IMG/VR virus record: IMGVR_UViG_3300048764_000086
Coordinates: 1-21,639 of that record
From: a virus
DNA length: 21,639 nucleotides
Reading direction: 5' to 3' (one strand)
Part shown: positions 1 to 7,736 of the stretch, piece by piece
How the letters are laid out: each line of letters starts with the position of its first letter
Position numbering within the stretch: position 1 is the stretch's first letter
Program-made: the position numbers and the translations under genes
Notes under the pieces: generated by a model
Seen by the model: only the letters and a program-made list of their open reading frames with translations
Databases searched by the model: none
Told to the model about the DNA's origin: nothing

Positions 1-303
1 TGCGCTATGGCCAAGGGTTACCGTGAGCGCTACGGAGCCTCCCGACCCGCCAACGCCCTGCCAAACGTCCACGATGCCCACTCCCGCAACCGCGGCGTTG
101 GAGCCAATGATTCGCGACCAAGTGTAGGGCGTCGACGCGTTATCGGTGATGCCTGTGACATACGAGGTCGACGTGCCGTTCGTCGCGACCGTCACGATCA
201 ACACGCTGGTCGACGCGACGCCCGTGAGCGACAGTGCCGTGATAGACGACCCGGTCTTCTGGGAGCCCGTGGTCGCGGGTGTTTGGGCTACCGCAACAGC
301 CAC
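1..303 (-). CDS. beta-rich virion protein, C-terminal part outside window
   Basis: The reading frame opens with GTG at 303 and runs off the left edge without a stop, giving 101 visible residues. It starts 10 nt after the stop of the gene before it, in the same minus-strand run. The product begins VAVAQTPATTGSQKTG and is rich in Thr, Ser, Val, Gly and Ala, with short alternating hydrophobic stretches and almost no charged residues, as in beta-sandwich fibre or decoration proteins of tailed phages. Its composition matches the three genes upstream of it (314-1696). A virion role is inferred from composition and position only. No catalytic motif or signal peptide is visible, and the true length is unknown. 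Confidence 0.6.
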   Translation of the reverse strand, partial: MAVAVAQTPATTGSQKTGSSITALSLTGVASTSVLIVTVATNGTSTSYVTGITDNASTPYTWSRIIGSNAAVAGVGIVDVWQGVGGSGGSVALTVTLGHSA

Positions 304-313
304 TGAGACGCCC

Positions 314-883
314 CTACGGCGTGAGCAGTTCGGCCAAGAAATGTTCGCAAGTCAACGTGTTCGACGACGAGCTAGCAGACCATGTCGCACCGACGGTCAC
401 GATGTTCGCCACGCTCGTGTTCTGCGTCGAGCTCCCCGAGCTGTCGGCCAGCATCGTCACACCCGCCGAGGTGGTGATCGCCGACGTAGCCTCAACACCA
501 AGCAGAAAGCCCTGCGTCAGCACGGTCCCCGACGTGCCGGTCGCCGTGACACGACTGATCGCCTGCAAAAACCAGGCGACATTCGTGACACTCGACGGTG
601 TCGTCACAGCGATAGCCGCCGCCAACGCCGTCCCAGCCACGCCGCCCAGGTAGACGCCCAACGTCAGGTTCGGTGTGCCGGTCGTCGAATAGATCCCCGC
701 CGCAGTCCACCGCCAAACCTGGCCGGTCTGCATAAAGTTCGCCGGGATCGTGAACGCCTCGCCCGCAACATTCGCGCCACCAGACACATCGGTGATCGAC
801 GTGGACGACGCGTACGGTGTCCCGGCGGTGTTCGACGTCTGCCCCGGGTTCATCAACAGCGCATACGACGGGCTGGCAGGCAT
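314..883 (-). CDS. putative virion/tail structural protein, beta-sandwich type
   Basis: This 189-residue protein begins MPASPSYALLMNPG and starts 3 nt after the stop of the preceding gene. Ser, Thr, Gly, Ala and Val dominate and charged residues are rare. The stretch around residues 45-75 (IPANFMQTGQVWRWTAAG, then GTPNLTLGVYLGG) resembles a recurring phage virion domain in which a start such as 'lpAnff..G' is followed by 'GtPtLtlgv.lGg'. That resemblance is recalled from family knowledge and was not searched. It lies in a run of four similar proteins directly downstream of the glycosyltransferase block, so it could be a fibre, a decoration protein or a glycan acceptor. Its exact virion position cannot be told from sequence. 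Confidence 0.65.
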   Translation of the reverse strand: MPASPSYALLMNPGQTSNTAGTPYASSTSITDVSGGANVAGEAFTIPANFMQTGQVWRWTAAGIYSTTGTPNLTLGVYLGGVAGTALAAAIAVTTPSSVTNVAWFLQAISRVTATGTSGTVLTQGFLLGVEATSAITTSAGVTMLADSSGSSTQNTSVANIVTVGATWSASSSSNTLTCEHFLAELLTP

Positions 884-886
884 GGG

Positions 887-1291
887 CTAACTCACCGTCA
901 GCGAAACGGACCCGGCACCAAACGTGACCGTGGCAGCCGAAGGAATCGACGTCGCCAAATTCAGGCTCGTTGACGCCGCCCCGAAAAACGTGCCCGCAGT
1001 ATTGGAAGCCCAAATCCCAAGAAACGGCAGGCCCGCCGCGACCAAAGGAAGATTCGCAAACGACTGCTGCCCGTACGACCCGCCCGTAAACAGGATCGCG
1101 GTCGTGCCGCCAGCAAGGTTCGCAACCGTCGGCGCAAGAAACGTGGCCTGCACCCTGCCATACCCGCCGCCCGCGATCTCGTTGCTGCCGTTCGTGGACG
1201 GCAACCCGCTGTGCAACGACATGAAATACACGCTCCCGGACCCAAGTGTCCCGAAGAACCCCTCACCGGCTGACGGCCCAAGATACGCCAT
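887..1291 (-). CDS. tail fibre protein, Gp80-like family
   Basis: This 134-residue protein carries the block MSLHSGLPSTNGSNEIAGGG near residues 24-43, followed by YGRVQATF. This is the typical pattern 'v.LHtgdPg..g.nEvsGGgYaRqavtf' of the short actinophage tail-fibre family often annotated as Gp80-like. The remainder is Gly, Ala, Ser and Thr rich, ending in a beta-type tail. The ATG at 1291 lies 15 nt after the preceding stop, and GATAGTC sits 7 nt before it instead of a Shine-Dalgarno. The family link is by recognition of the LHSG...NEIAGGGYGR pattern. The role in host attachment is inferred. Confidence 0.75.
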   Translation of the reverse strand: MAYLGPSAGEGFFGTLGSGSVYFMSLHSGLPSTNGSNEIAGGGYGRVQATFLAPTVANLAGGTTAILFTGGSYGQQSFANLPLVAAGLPFLGIWASNTAGTFFGAASTSLNLATSIPSAATVTFGAGSVSLTVS

Positions 1292-1298
1292 ATCAGCC

Positions 1299-1305
1299 GA
1301 CTATC
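1299..1305 (-). promoter_or_regulatory. GATAGTC start-associated element (copy 1)
   Basis: On the minus strand GATAGTC followed by GGCT lies 7 nt before the ATG at 1291, in the gap after the TGA at 1307. It takes the place of a Shine-Dalgarno, which is absent. The 12-base core TGATAGTCGGCT is identical to the copy before the portal gene (14032-14038). It could be a leaderless -10 element (GATAGT, about 8 nt before the start) or a translation signal. Confidence 0.5.
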
Positions 1306-1306
1306 A

Positions 1307-1696
1307 TCACTGGTAGAACACCGCGCCAGCCACCAGCCCAGACGGCGTGCCCCTACCGTTCAAACCAACACCCAACGTCAGAATGCCCGACGACGCAGTC
1401 CAGCCGCCCGGCAGCACGTTCCCAGCAGTCACGGTCTGCCCCGGACCAAGATTGACCGGCCCGAAAAACGCGCCACCAACCGACGGACTAGACGTCGCCC
1501 CATCGTAAAACGTGACCGTCTGCGACGCAACACCCGACACCTCGCTGACCGTGAACCCAAGCAGCGAATGAAACCCCGCCGCAATCAACTGCGTTGACGA
1601 CGCCGAGCTCAACGCCGAAGGAACACCAAGAAACCCGCCAAAGTTCGCTGTGAACGCCGCAAACGGATTGGACACGCCAAGATCGGAACCGGTCAT
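1307..1696 (-). CDS. putative virion structural protein
   Basis: This 129-residue protein begins MTGSDLGVSNPF, and its ATG overlaps the preceding stop by ATGA. From about residue 30 it reads SSASSTQLIAAGFHSLLGF, then VTFYDGATSS and GPGQTVTAGN, ending VAGAVFYQ. This layout (a LLGFTVSE-type strand, a 'v.lyDG' strand, a turn with 'GqtvT', and a final 'G.v.y' strand) resembles small one-domain phage virion proteins of about 100-130 residues. The resemblance is recalled, not searched. It belongs to the Ser/Thr/Gly-rich run at the end of the late operon. Function beyond a structural role is unknown. Confidence 0.6.
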   Translation of the reverse strand: MTGSDLGVSNPFAAFTANFGGFLGVPSALSSASSTQLIAAGFHSLLGFTVSEVSGVASQTVTFYDGATSSPSVGGAFFGPVNLGPGQTVTAGNVLPGGWTASSGILTLGVGLNGRGTPSGLVAGAVFYQ

Positions 1697-2433
1697 CCGT
1701 TTCGACTATCCCAGTGCAGACTGTCGAGACGGCACGTTTCGCCCGGATACCGGGCCCCCAGCCCAGTCTCGTGAAAATGCCACGGGCGCACCCTCATATC
1801 ACAGGCGGGAACGATCTTGTTGCGGTTGATCGCGGACCACATGAAAAACTCTTCCGGGCCAACAGCAAGCGAATCCGAGTCTTTCCTGAGATGCCAGTGC
1901 TCATACCCGTCCATCGACACCCGTTCCAACGCGTCGCGGCGAATCACGGTCGCATCAGACCCAACATATCCCCTGATCTGCCTGACGCCTTGGAACGGCC
2001 GGAGCTCCCGGAGCTCCACATGGTCCTTCTGCCCGAACCCGCCACCCACATATCTGCGGCACACCGCATACCCCGGCATGTTCCGACCGGCCACCAACCC
2101 GCCAACGATCGGATACTTCTCCGCGTCCCTGACCAGCAGATCGAAACACCTTCGCGTCTCGTAATAGCAGTCGATGCCCTGCCACACCACAGCGTCATAC
2201 CCCGCCTCGAGCGCGTACTCGCCCAGCAAGCGTTTGCCGTGATACACGATCTCGGTTGCCCAGAAAGACGGCTCAACCGGATACCGTAACTGCGGCAGGC
2301 TCGTTCGTGATGGGTGATCGACGACCGCGACCACATCCACATCCGGCAGCAGAACACGGCACATTTCCTCGAACTTTGGGACCGCGTACAGTTTTGACGG
2401 CCCGACAACGATCGTGCCGACCAGCACCTTCAC
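1693..2433 (-). CDS. putative GT-A-like glycosyltransferase
   Basis: This 246-residue protein starts at GTG 2433 with a GTGA overlap on the preceding gene. It opens with a hydrophobic strand (MKVLVGTIVVGPSKLYAVP) as in Rossmann-like nucleotide-sugar transferases. It then has YDAVVWQGIDCYYETR near residue 78, where GID takes the place of a DxD metal motif. Later come IVGGLVAGRN, RGYVGSDATVIRRDALE and a C-terminal block with GPEEFFMWSAIN and RPWHFHET. The arrangement fits a glycan-processing GT-A fold, and it sits last in a block of glycosyltransferases and methyltransferases. A canonical DxD is missing, so it could use another sugar donor mode or be only distantly related. The family assignment is inference. 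Confidence 0.5.
   Translation of the reverse strand: MKVLVGTIVVGPSKLYAVPKFEEMCRVLLPDVDVVAVVDHPSRTSLPQLRYPVEPSFWATEIVYHGKRLLGEYALEAGYDAVVWQGIDCYYETRRCFDLLVRDAEKYPIVGGLVAGRNMPGYAVCRRYVGGGFGQKDHVELRELRPFQGVRQIRGYVGSDATVIRRDALERVSMDGYEHWHLRKDSDSLAVGPEEFFMWSAINRNKIVPACDMRVRPWHFHETGLGARYPGETCRLDSLHWDSRNG
1704..1710 (-). promoter_or_regulatory. GATAGTC element (copy 2), inside coding sequence
   Basis: GATAGTC lies 7 nt before the ATG at 1696, at the same spacing as the other copies, but here it is also codons for Asp-Ser-Arg at the end of the glycosyltransferase-like gene. The following bases (GAAACGG) differ from the GGCT seen at the other sites, so this copy could be chance. Confidence 0.3.
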
Positions 2434-2894
2434 GGACGCCTACCGGATGCTGCGACAACAAGCCCAAAGTCGTGGGTCTGTACGTCCACGAACCCTACAG
2501 CGGTCAGCGCCCGTTCGAGCATCCCGGGCGTGAACATCGTCTTGTGAAAGTTCTCCGGGTAGTCCTGGTCGCCGAACAAGTAGGTCACGAACCGTTCGTC
2601 AGTCGAACTGCCGATCTGCCAGGCGAGAATGTGTCCTTCGAGGTTCGGAACCTCCACATACAGGCTGCCGCCGGGTCGTAGCCGGTTCAGCCACACGCCG
2701 AGAATGCGGGCCGTGTCACGGTGCGATAGGTGCTCGAGCAGATGGCACGCCCTGATCTCCGAACACGACCCAGGCGAGACCAACTCGAGCGTTGTGGCGT
2801 CGTCCACGATGTCCACACCCGGCAGGCCGTCCCGGCAGTCTAGGTGCGTGAACCCCTCGGTGGGACGGCCACCAGACCCGAGCTCAAGTCTCAC
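2430..2894 (-). CDS. SAM-dependent methyltransferase, small class I
   Basis: The most likely start is GTG at 2894, which overlaps the preceding TGA (GTGA) and puts the SAM-binding motif right at the N-terminus: VRLELGSGGRPTEGFTHLD. An upstream start at 2948 would add 18 residues that make no sense for the family. From the GTG the protein has 154 residues. Motif I is LELGSGG, the acidic residue after strand 2 is in THLD, then come DIVDDATTLE, the ACHLLEHLSH motif and LRPGGSLYVEVPN. These are the marks of short 'predicted SAM-dependent methyltransferases' with an 'HvLEHl' signature found in glycan clusters. It probably methylates a sugar or a carrier-bound glycan. The substrate is not visible. 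Confidence 0.75.
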   Translation of the reverse strand: MRLELGSGGRPTEGFTHLDCRDGLPGVDIVDDATTLELVSPGSCSEIRACHLLEHLSHRDTARILGVWLNRLRPGGSLYVEVPNLEGHILAWQIGSSTDERFVTYLFGDQDYPENFHKTMFTPGMLERALTAVGFVDVQTHDFGLVVAASGRRP

Positions 2895-4078
2895 AGAATC
2901 TTGACCTCCGGCAAAGGCACGATAAACCGGCCGCCACCGGCAAGCCACTCCCGTTCACGGTCAACGAACTCGTCGATGAAATGCCACGGCAACACCAGAT
3001 AGAAATCAGGGTTCGACGCACGGGACTCTTCTTCGCTGACAACCGGGATACCGGTTGCGGTCACCGTCCCGTACTTGTCAGGATTGCGGTCCGCCGCGAC
3101 CGCCGCCAACTGCGGTCCAATGTTCGCGTACTGCAACACCACGTTTCCCTTCGTAGACGCACCATACACATGCACGACCTTTCCGCCATCAGCGAGCTTC
3201 ACAAGCAGACCGTGCAAATCGGACCCGGCTTGCAAGACACGCCGCGCGAACCGCTCATACGGCTGGGCGGTGTCTAACGCCTGCTCGAACTCCGCGACCC
3301 TCAACCCGCGCAACGACTCGCGCTCATGCCTGCCCGTGTGCCCGATAAACAGCCTGATGCTCCCGCCGTTCACGCCGTTCAACTCGGCTTTCACGACCTC
3401 CAAGCCATGCTCCCCCACCAAACGTTCAAGCACGCTCAGCGAGTAGTAGCAAAGATGTTCATGCACCACGGCATCAAAGCCGGTGGTGGCAAGCATCGAC
3501 GGCAGATAGTGCAGCTCCGCAACCCACACGCCGTCCGAATGCAACGCGCCGGCGACCATTTGCACAAACCGGTGCGGGTCGTCGAGGTCGTACAGCATCG
3601 CGATCGACGTGATGACCTTCGCCTTACGATGCTTCCCGTCATAGAACTCGCGTCGAACCTTGTGGCCTTTCGCCTCCGCGTAGCTCGCGACGCTTGACGG
3701 GTCATACCCGATTTTCTCGGCCTTCACGGTGTACCCGTCCAACAACGTGCCGTCGTTACAACCAACGTCAACGACAAGACTTGCCGCACCAACATCAACC
3801 ATTCCTTCTGCTTGACGGGCGATCTCATGCAGGTTGTCAGTCATTGTCCTGTTGACCCCGGACCTGTACCAGTAGCTGTCGTACAACACGTAGCCCGGAA
3901 CCGTATGCCTGAGCTGCACGAGGCCGCACGCCCCTTCCTTCTGCGTGTCGCAGCGCATCAAATCCAACGGCACTCTGCGCTGCACCGCGTCTTTGAACGC
4001 ACCGGCGATCTGCTGCTCACCAAGCGACAAGATCGGTGTCAGCGGGCCACCGCACACCCGGCAAGACGTACGAATCAT
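2891..4078 (-). CDS. sugar C-methyltransferase, TylCIII/NovU-like
   Basis: This 395-residue protein has the three-part layout of NDP-sugar C-methyltransferases. An N-terminal zinc site is formed by Cys6 and Cys9 (CRVCGG) with Cys43 and Cys51. A class I SAM domain follows with VVDVGCNDGTLLDGY at about residues 102-116 and a VVHEHLCYYSL block near 205. A C-terminal domain contains VVHVYGASTKGNVVLQY near residue 300. The HEHLxYYSL and YGAxxKG motifs are typical of the family that methylates carbon 3 of NDP-4-keto-6-deoxy sugars. Length is usual (about 400). It overlaps the genes on both sides by 4 bp. No NDP-sugar synthesis genes are visible in the window, so the substrate would have to come from the host or from elsewhere in the genome. 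Confidence 0.85.
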   Translation of the reverse strand: MIRTSCRVCGGPLTPILSLGEQQIAGAFKDAVQRRVPLDLMRCDTQKEGACGLVQLRHTVPGYVLYDSYWYRSGVNRTMTDNLHEIARQAEGMVDVGAASLVVDVGCNDGTLLDGYTVKAEKIGYDPSSVASYAEAKGHKVRREFYDGKHRKAKVITSIAMLYDLDDPHRFVQMVAGALHSDGVWVAELHYLPSMLATTGFDAVVHEHLCYYSLSVLERLVGEHGLEVVKAELNGVNGGSIRLFIGHTGRHERESLRGLRVAEFEQALDTAQPYERFARRVLQAGSDLHGLLVKLADGGKVVHVYGASTKGNVVLQYANIGPQLAAVAADRNPDKYGTVTATGIPVVSEEESRASNPDFYLVLPWHFIDEFVDREREWLAGGGRFIVPLPEVKIL

Positions 4079-4887
4079 CTCACCCTCCCCTCATGCCACT
4101 CACGATTGCTCTTTGCTTCCAGCGCGGCCTGCTGCACCGGAAAATACGCGCGGTGAGGTAGCTCGATCGCATGGTTGGCAGTGTCAATCCACACCCCGTA
4201 CCCTTTCCCAACAGCCCGGTACGCGTAATCCTGGTTGTCGTACCCGTGGCCCCTGTCATACGCAACATCGTAATCAAGGCTCGTGTCATGCAAAACACGT
4301 CTTGGGATCGCAGCCCAGTTCGCTTCCCAGAACATTGGTGCGACAGGACATATCCCCTTAGCGATCTCAAGCCGGCAGTCCAGCCAACTGATGCTCGACG
4401 GCTTCCGGCCGTCGTAAGGTTCATGGAAGATCGACCACAGTCCTTCCGGGTCCGCAACACCTTCCACCCCGGGCTTGTCGGTCATCGAACACAACCCGGC
4501 GAGCAGACAGGTAGGGAACTCTTCTGCCATCGCCACGAACCGGTCCAGGCCGTCGCACGGCAGCCAAGTGTAATCCTGCAACGCCACAAACAAGTCTGCG
4601 TCAAGGTCGCGTGCGATGCCCATGCCGCGTTTGAACGCTGTGGCAAGACCGTGCCCGGACGTGTCGAAATGACGCCACCCAAGCTCCAGTAGTTCCGGAT
4701 GGTCGTCCGGCAGATCGCGGCGCTGCTCGTAAAGGTCGTCGCCAACGATCCACACAATGTCGTCGCGGCCCTGGCGTAGCAGCGAGTTGCAGTTGACATC
4801 CAGGCCGCCGAACCTCAGTGTGGGCGTGAACACCGCGATCATGGTGCGAGTTGGAAAACGAACCGCTCTAGCGTCATGCGCGCTCAC
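4075..4887 (-). CDS. GT2-type glycosyltransferase
   Basis: This protein has 270 residues if started at the GTG at 4887, which overlaps the preceding gene by 14 bp. An in-frame ATG at 4842 would begin directly at the first strand (MIAVFTPTLRFGG) and is equally possible. Visible blocks are the N-terminal strand and DIVWIVGDD near residue 43, DADLFVALQDYTWLP (the position of the donor-binding DxD, here QDY), and a C-terminal GHGYDNQDYAYRA. The last is like the acidic 'G.eD.D...R' motif that ends GT-A domains and holds the catalytic base. It likely transfers a sugar in the virion-modification block. The DxD is degenerate, so metal use is uncertain. Confidence 0.7.
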   Translation of the reverse strand: MSAHDARAVRFPTRTMIAVFTPTLRFGGLDVNCNSLLRQGRDDIVWIVGDDLYEQRRDLPDDHPELLELGWRHFDTSGHGLATAFKRGMGIARDLDADLFVALQDYTWLPCDGLDRFVAMAEEFPTCLLAGLCSMTDKPGVEGVADPEGLWSIFHEPYDGRKPSSISWLDCRLEIAKGICPVAPMFWEANWAAIPRRVLHDTSLDYDVAYDRGHGYDNQDYAYRAVGKGYGVWIDTANHAIELPHRAYFPVQQAALEAKSNREWHEGRVR

Positions 4888-5077
4888 AACCCTTCAGGGC
4901 AATCACTTTCACGGCGATCACGCCGTCAGCGCGCGGCCAATGCCATGACAGCACCACCATCCTGGTGCCCTGCGGACCCCAAAGGTTGAGCCTGCGCCCC
5001 TTTGGCAGTTGAAGGGAAATGCCGCGCCATGCGCCTGGGGTGCCAGCGCGGAAACGGCGAACGCGCACAAAGGTCAT
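4874..5077 (-). CDS. hypothetical small basic protein
   Basis: A 67-residue protein sits between two glycosyltransferase genes. The ATG at 5077 overlaps the preceding stop by ATGA with GAAGGA directly before it. An alternative GTG four codons upstream (5089) is possible. The product has many Arg/Lys and Trp residues (MTFVRVRRFRAGTPGAW, then RLNLWGPQG and VVLSWHW), with a strand-rich look and no recognisable motif. The tight overlap on both sides (4 and 14 bp) argues that it is translated as part of the cluster. I do not recognise the family and assign no function. Confidence 0.6.
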   Translation of the reverse strand: MTFVRVRRFRAGTPGAWRGISLQLPKGRRLNLWGPQGTRMVVLSWHWPRADGVIAVKVIALKGCERA

Positions 5078-6402
5078 TCCTTCACCCACAGTCCTGAGAG
5101 TTGTTCTGCGGCACCGAACCAGCCCATGTCACGCATCATGTCAGGGCCAACGTGCTGCGCCATCTGCTGTGTGGTCTCGTCCGTCAAGCCCCGGATGATG
5201 GATTGCACAAACACGTCGCGCCACTGGCCCTCTTCTCTCGGATCACCATCCACGAGCGTGCCGCACAACACGTTCTCCGACAACGCACCCCAATTGCTCG
5301 CGACGACCACACACCCTGCAGCCTGTGCTTCCATGCAACTGATGCACGACGTTTCGTGCATCTGCATGTCATGAATCGAATACCACGACGGATGCACCCA
5401 CACCAGGCTCGACAGCATCAGGTGAGCCAACGCTTTCTGGCCAAGCCCTCCCGGGAGTCGTTTCACGCCGGGCTGGTCAAGCATGCCGATCAGCTTTTCA
5501 CGGCTCTTAGCCATGACCGGGTTGTGCTCCGCCACAATGTCATACCACCGGCTGTACGTCGAGACCAGTTCGGCATCCGGCACGGCCTCACGAACCCGCG
5601 GCCAGATCTCCAACAGGATGTCCAACCCGCGGTCCGGTGACGACGAGTAGACAACCCTTTTCTCCCGTTCCGGCTCGCCTTCAAAGAACGACAGGTCGAT
5701 ACCGTTCCTATTCGCAACCACCTTCTGCGGGTCAAGCCACGGGTACGCGTCCTGCATGTGCTGCTTATGCCAGTGTGAGACGGTGCAGATGTGGTCGATG
5801 TTTGCCGCGTTCTGCTCGGTCAACCCTTCCGAGTGCGCGCCGGCCAAGTCCTCAAGCCACAAGCAGGTGCAGTCGGCGTTCGGCCGATACGCGTCGAACA
5901 CTCTCGCGTTCCTGAACGACACGAACGCCGTCAGATGTACCGTCGGATCGTAGGACCGAAAGTCGCGGAGGATCACATCCCCGAACACGCCTTCCTCATC
6001 GAACTGGCCGTACAACGTCACACGCCACCCCTGCGCGGCAAGCTCCTCTGACAGCCTCCACGCGGCCGTCTCAGACCCTCCCAAGCCTCTCGTGTAGATG
6101 TCTGAAGGATGCCATTCCCCGATCGCATAACCCGTCCAGATCACGACCTCACCCTTACGGGTTGTCTTAGCAGCGGCGCCAACGATCGCCCCGTCGTCAC
6201 ACACACCAACCTCAAGCAGATGGCCGTATGCTTGCAAGTCTTCGCCGACATCCGCAACTGAACACGGCGAGCCCGACGGTGCCACGACCAACAGCCTTGG
6301 ACAGTCCACTGGCAGTAGCGGCCACCGTACGACCGCGGCGTCCGGGCTGTCGGTCGTCGAGTCACCGTCGAGCACGTTCGACGGATCATAGATACGGGTC
6401 AC
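5074..6402 (-). CDS. GT4-type (GT-B fold) glycosyltransferase
   Basis: This 442-residue protein starts at GTG 6402 with a GTGA overlap. The first 85 residues are an extra N-terminal segment. The GT-B N-domain follows with IWTGYAIGEWHP, the conserved Gly loop GLGGSETAAWRLSEELA near residue 107, and WRVTLYG. The C-domain contains VVYSSSPDRGLDILLEIWP near 250 and ends with the donor-site block CISCMEAQAAGCVVVASN near 355-375, where Glu and the AxGxxVVAS pattern match the GT4 nucleotide-sugar binding motif. Overall it is a retaining glycosyltransferase of the GT4 kind, presumably acting in the cytoplasm on a virion protein or glycan intermediate. The sugar cannot be told. Confidence 0.8.
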   Translation of the reverse strand: MTRIYDPSNVLDGDSTTDSPDAAVVRWPLLPVDCPRLLVVAPSGSPCSVADVGEDLQAYGHLLEVGVCDDGAIVGAAAKTTRKGEVVIWTGYAIGEWHPSDIYTRGLGGSETAAWRLSEELAAQGWRVTLYGQFDEEGVFGDVILRDFRSYDPTVHLTAFVSFRNARVFDAYRPNADCTCLWLEDLAGAHSEGLTEQNAANIDHICTVSHWHKQHMQDAYPWLDPQKVVANRNGIDLSFFEGEPEREKRVVYSSSPDRGLDILLEIWPRVREAVPDAELVSTYSRWYDIVAEHNPVMAKSREKLIGMLDQPGVKRLPGGLGQKALAHLMLSSLVWVHPSWYSIHDMQMHETSCISCMEAQAAGCVVVASNWGALSENVLCGTLVDGDPREEGQWRDVFVQSIIRGLTDETTQQMAQHVGPDMMRDMGWFGAAEQLSGLWVKE

Positions 6403-7736
6403 GCTGCGAGCTCCAGGTGTCGTTCAATGAACTTACGAGCCGCACTATCCGCCGGCAAAGGCTCCAACACCAGATCAGGTGTCAACCATAGCTCGGTTCG
6501 TTTGCCGATAACCCGCTGGTCGCGCGCAGCAAAAAACGGCACGGTATCAAGCAGCTCCTTCGCCTTCGCATGCTCACCGTGCTTCACAAGCAAATCCGCA
6601 CACGCCAACCATGCCTGCACCGTCTGCTCCAACAAAATACCCTGCTGCCACCCAGGCAAATACGCTGTGATCAACGGATACGACGGGCACACCTCCAAGC
6701 ACTCGTTGACATACCGCATCGCCTGGTCGTAATGCCCCAACTGCATTTCGCACACCGCCGCCAAAGCCCTCGGATGAGCGGTGTACTGCAACGGGTTCAA
6801 AATCAGAATGCTCTGCGGCTTACCCATCCCAAGGGCCCTCAAAGCATGATCCAACCCTTCCTGCGGCCTGCCCAACGTTTGCGCACACTCCGCAAGACTC
6901 AGATGCGTGTCAGTCCACCCCCACGTCTCCCGCAAACTAGCGAACGCCACGCTCTCCGCATCCGCCACACGATTAGCCTGCATCAACGCCTGCGACAAAT
7001 ACCTTGACGCCTGCGCTCTACGTTCCGGCGGCTCACCACCAAACGTCAAATACCGTTGGAACGTTGGGATCGCGTTCTCCCAATCATTGCCGCCAAGATA
7101 CTCCAAACCCAGTGACTGCACGATCCTCGGATTGTCCGGCTCCTCCACATCCCAAGCCTTCAAAATTCGCAGGTTCCTAACCCCCGACGACTGGTCATGG
7201 ATCGCACGATGATGCACCCACCGTGCCGTATCGTGCAGAAGCTGAATCACCCGGCCGGTCCTGAAAATCTTGTGCTCATGCAACCGGCCCTCCCACCTGG
7301 CCACACCCGCACGGACCAGCCGTTCACGCCACAACTCCGAGATAATGTTGCCGTGCTCGTCCTGAGCGTACGTGTAATGCGTGAAGAACGCCACCTCATC
7401 CGGCTGCGCGTCCTTAGCGATCTGCCGCAGATTCTCCAGGCCAACCACAGTGTCGTCCATGTCCATCCAGAACAGCCACAAGCCGGTAGCGAGATCGTCC
7501 GCAGCGTTCCTGGCGGCAGCAAAGTCGTCCACCCACTTGAACCGGCCGACCTTCAGCTTGCGTGCAGGCCCATGCGTCTTCGCGTACGCCCTCGCCTTCT
7601 CGACCGTGCCGTCCACGCTGCCGGTATCCACAAGCACGACCTGATCAACATGCTGCCAGATCGAATCGAAACACCGCTCAACGTTGTGCGCCTCATTACG
7701 CGCTATCAGAGTGGCGGAGATCAGCGGCCTACTCAT
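6399..7736 (-). CDS. GT2 glycosyltransferase with C-terminal TPR region
   Basis: The start is taken at ATG 7736, which overlaps the previous stop by 8 bp and places the GT2 strand at the N-terminus (MSRPLISATLIARNEAHNVE). A start 11 codons upstream is possible but adds no conserved sequence. The product has 445 residues. The GT2 domain has VVLVDTGSVDGT near 33-44 and the DxD metal motif in WMDMDD near 90-95, followed by WEGRLHEH. From about residue 190 the sequence is helical with repeated TPR-like units. This domain order resembles the SunS-type glycosyltransferases, in which the TPR part helps bind a protein substrate. It fits direct glycosylation of a polypeptide, here probably a virion protein. 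Confidence 0.82.
   Translation of the reverse strand: MSRPLISATLIARNEAHNVERCFDSIWQHVDQVVLVDTGSVDGTVEKARAYAKTHGPARKLKVGRFKWVDDFAAARNAADDLATGLWLFWMDMDDTVVGLENLRQIAKDAQPDEVAFFTHYTYAQDEHGNIISELWRERLVRAGVARWEGRLHEHKIFRTGRVIQLLHDTARWVHHRAIHDQSSGVRNLRILKAWDVEEPDNPRIVQSLGLEYLGGNDWENAIPTFQRYLTFGGEPPERRAQASRYLSQALMQANRVADAESVAFASLRETWGWTDTHLSLAECAQTLGRPQEGLDHALRALGMGKPQSILILNPLQYTAHPRALAAVCEMQLGHYDQAMRYVNECLEVCPSYPLITAYLPGWQQGILLEQTVQAWLACADLLVKHGEHAKAKELLDTVPFFAARDQRVIGKRTELWLTPDLVLEPLPADSAARKFIERHLELAA

Noticed and set aside
146-973. Plus-strand frame of 275 codons
   Set aside because: It crosses three minus-strand virion genes and is made largely of Arg, His and Pro.
2895-2948. Longer N-terminus for the small methyltransferase
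   Set aside because: It would overlap the C-methyltransferase gene by 58 bp and adds residues before motif I. The GTGA start at 2894 fits the overlap style of the operon.
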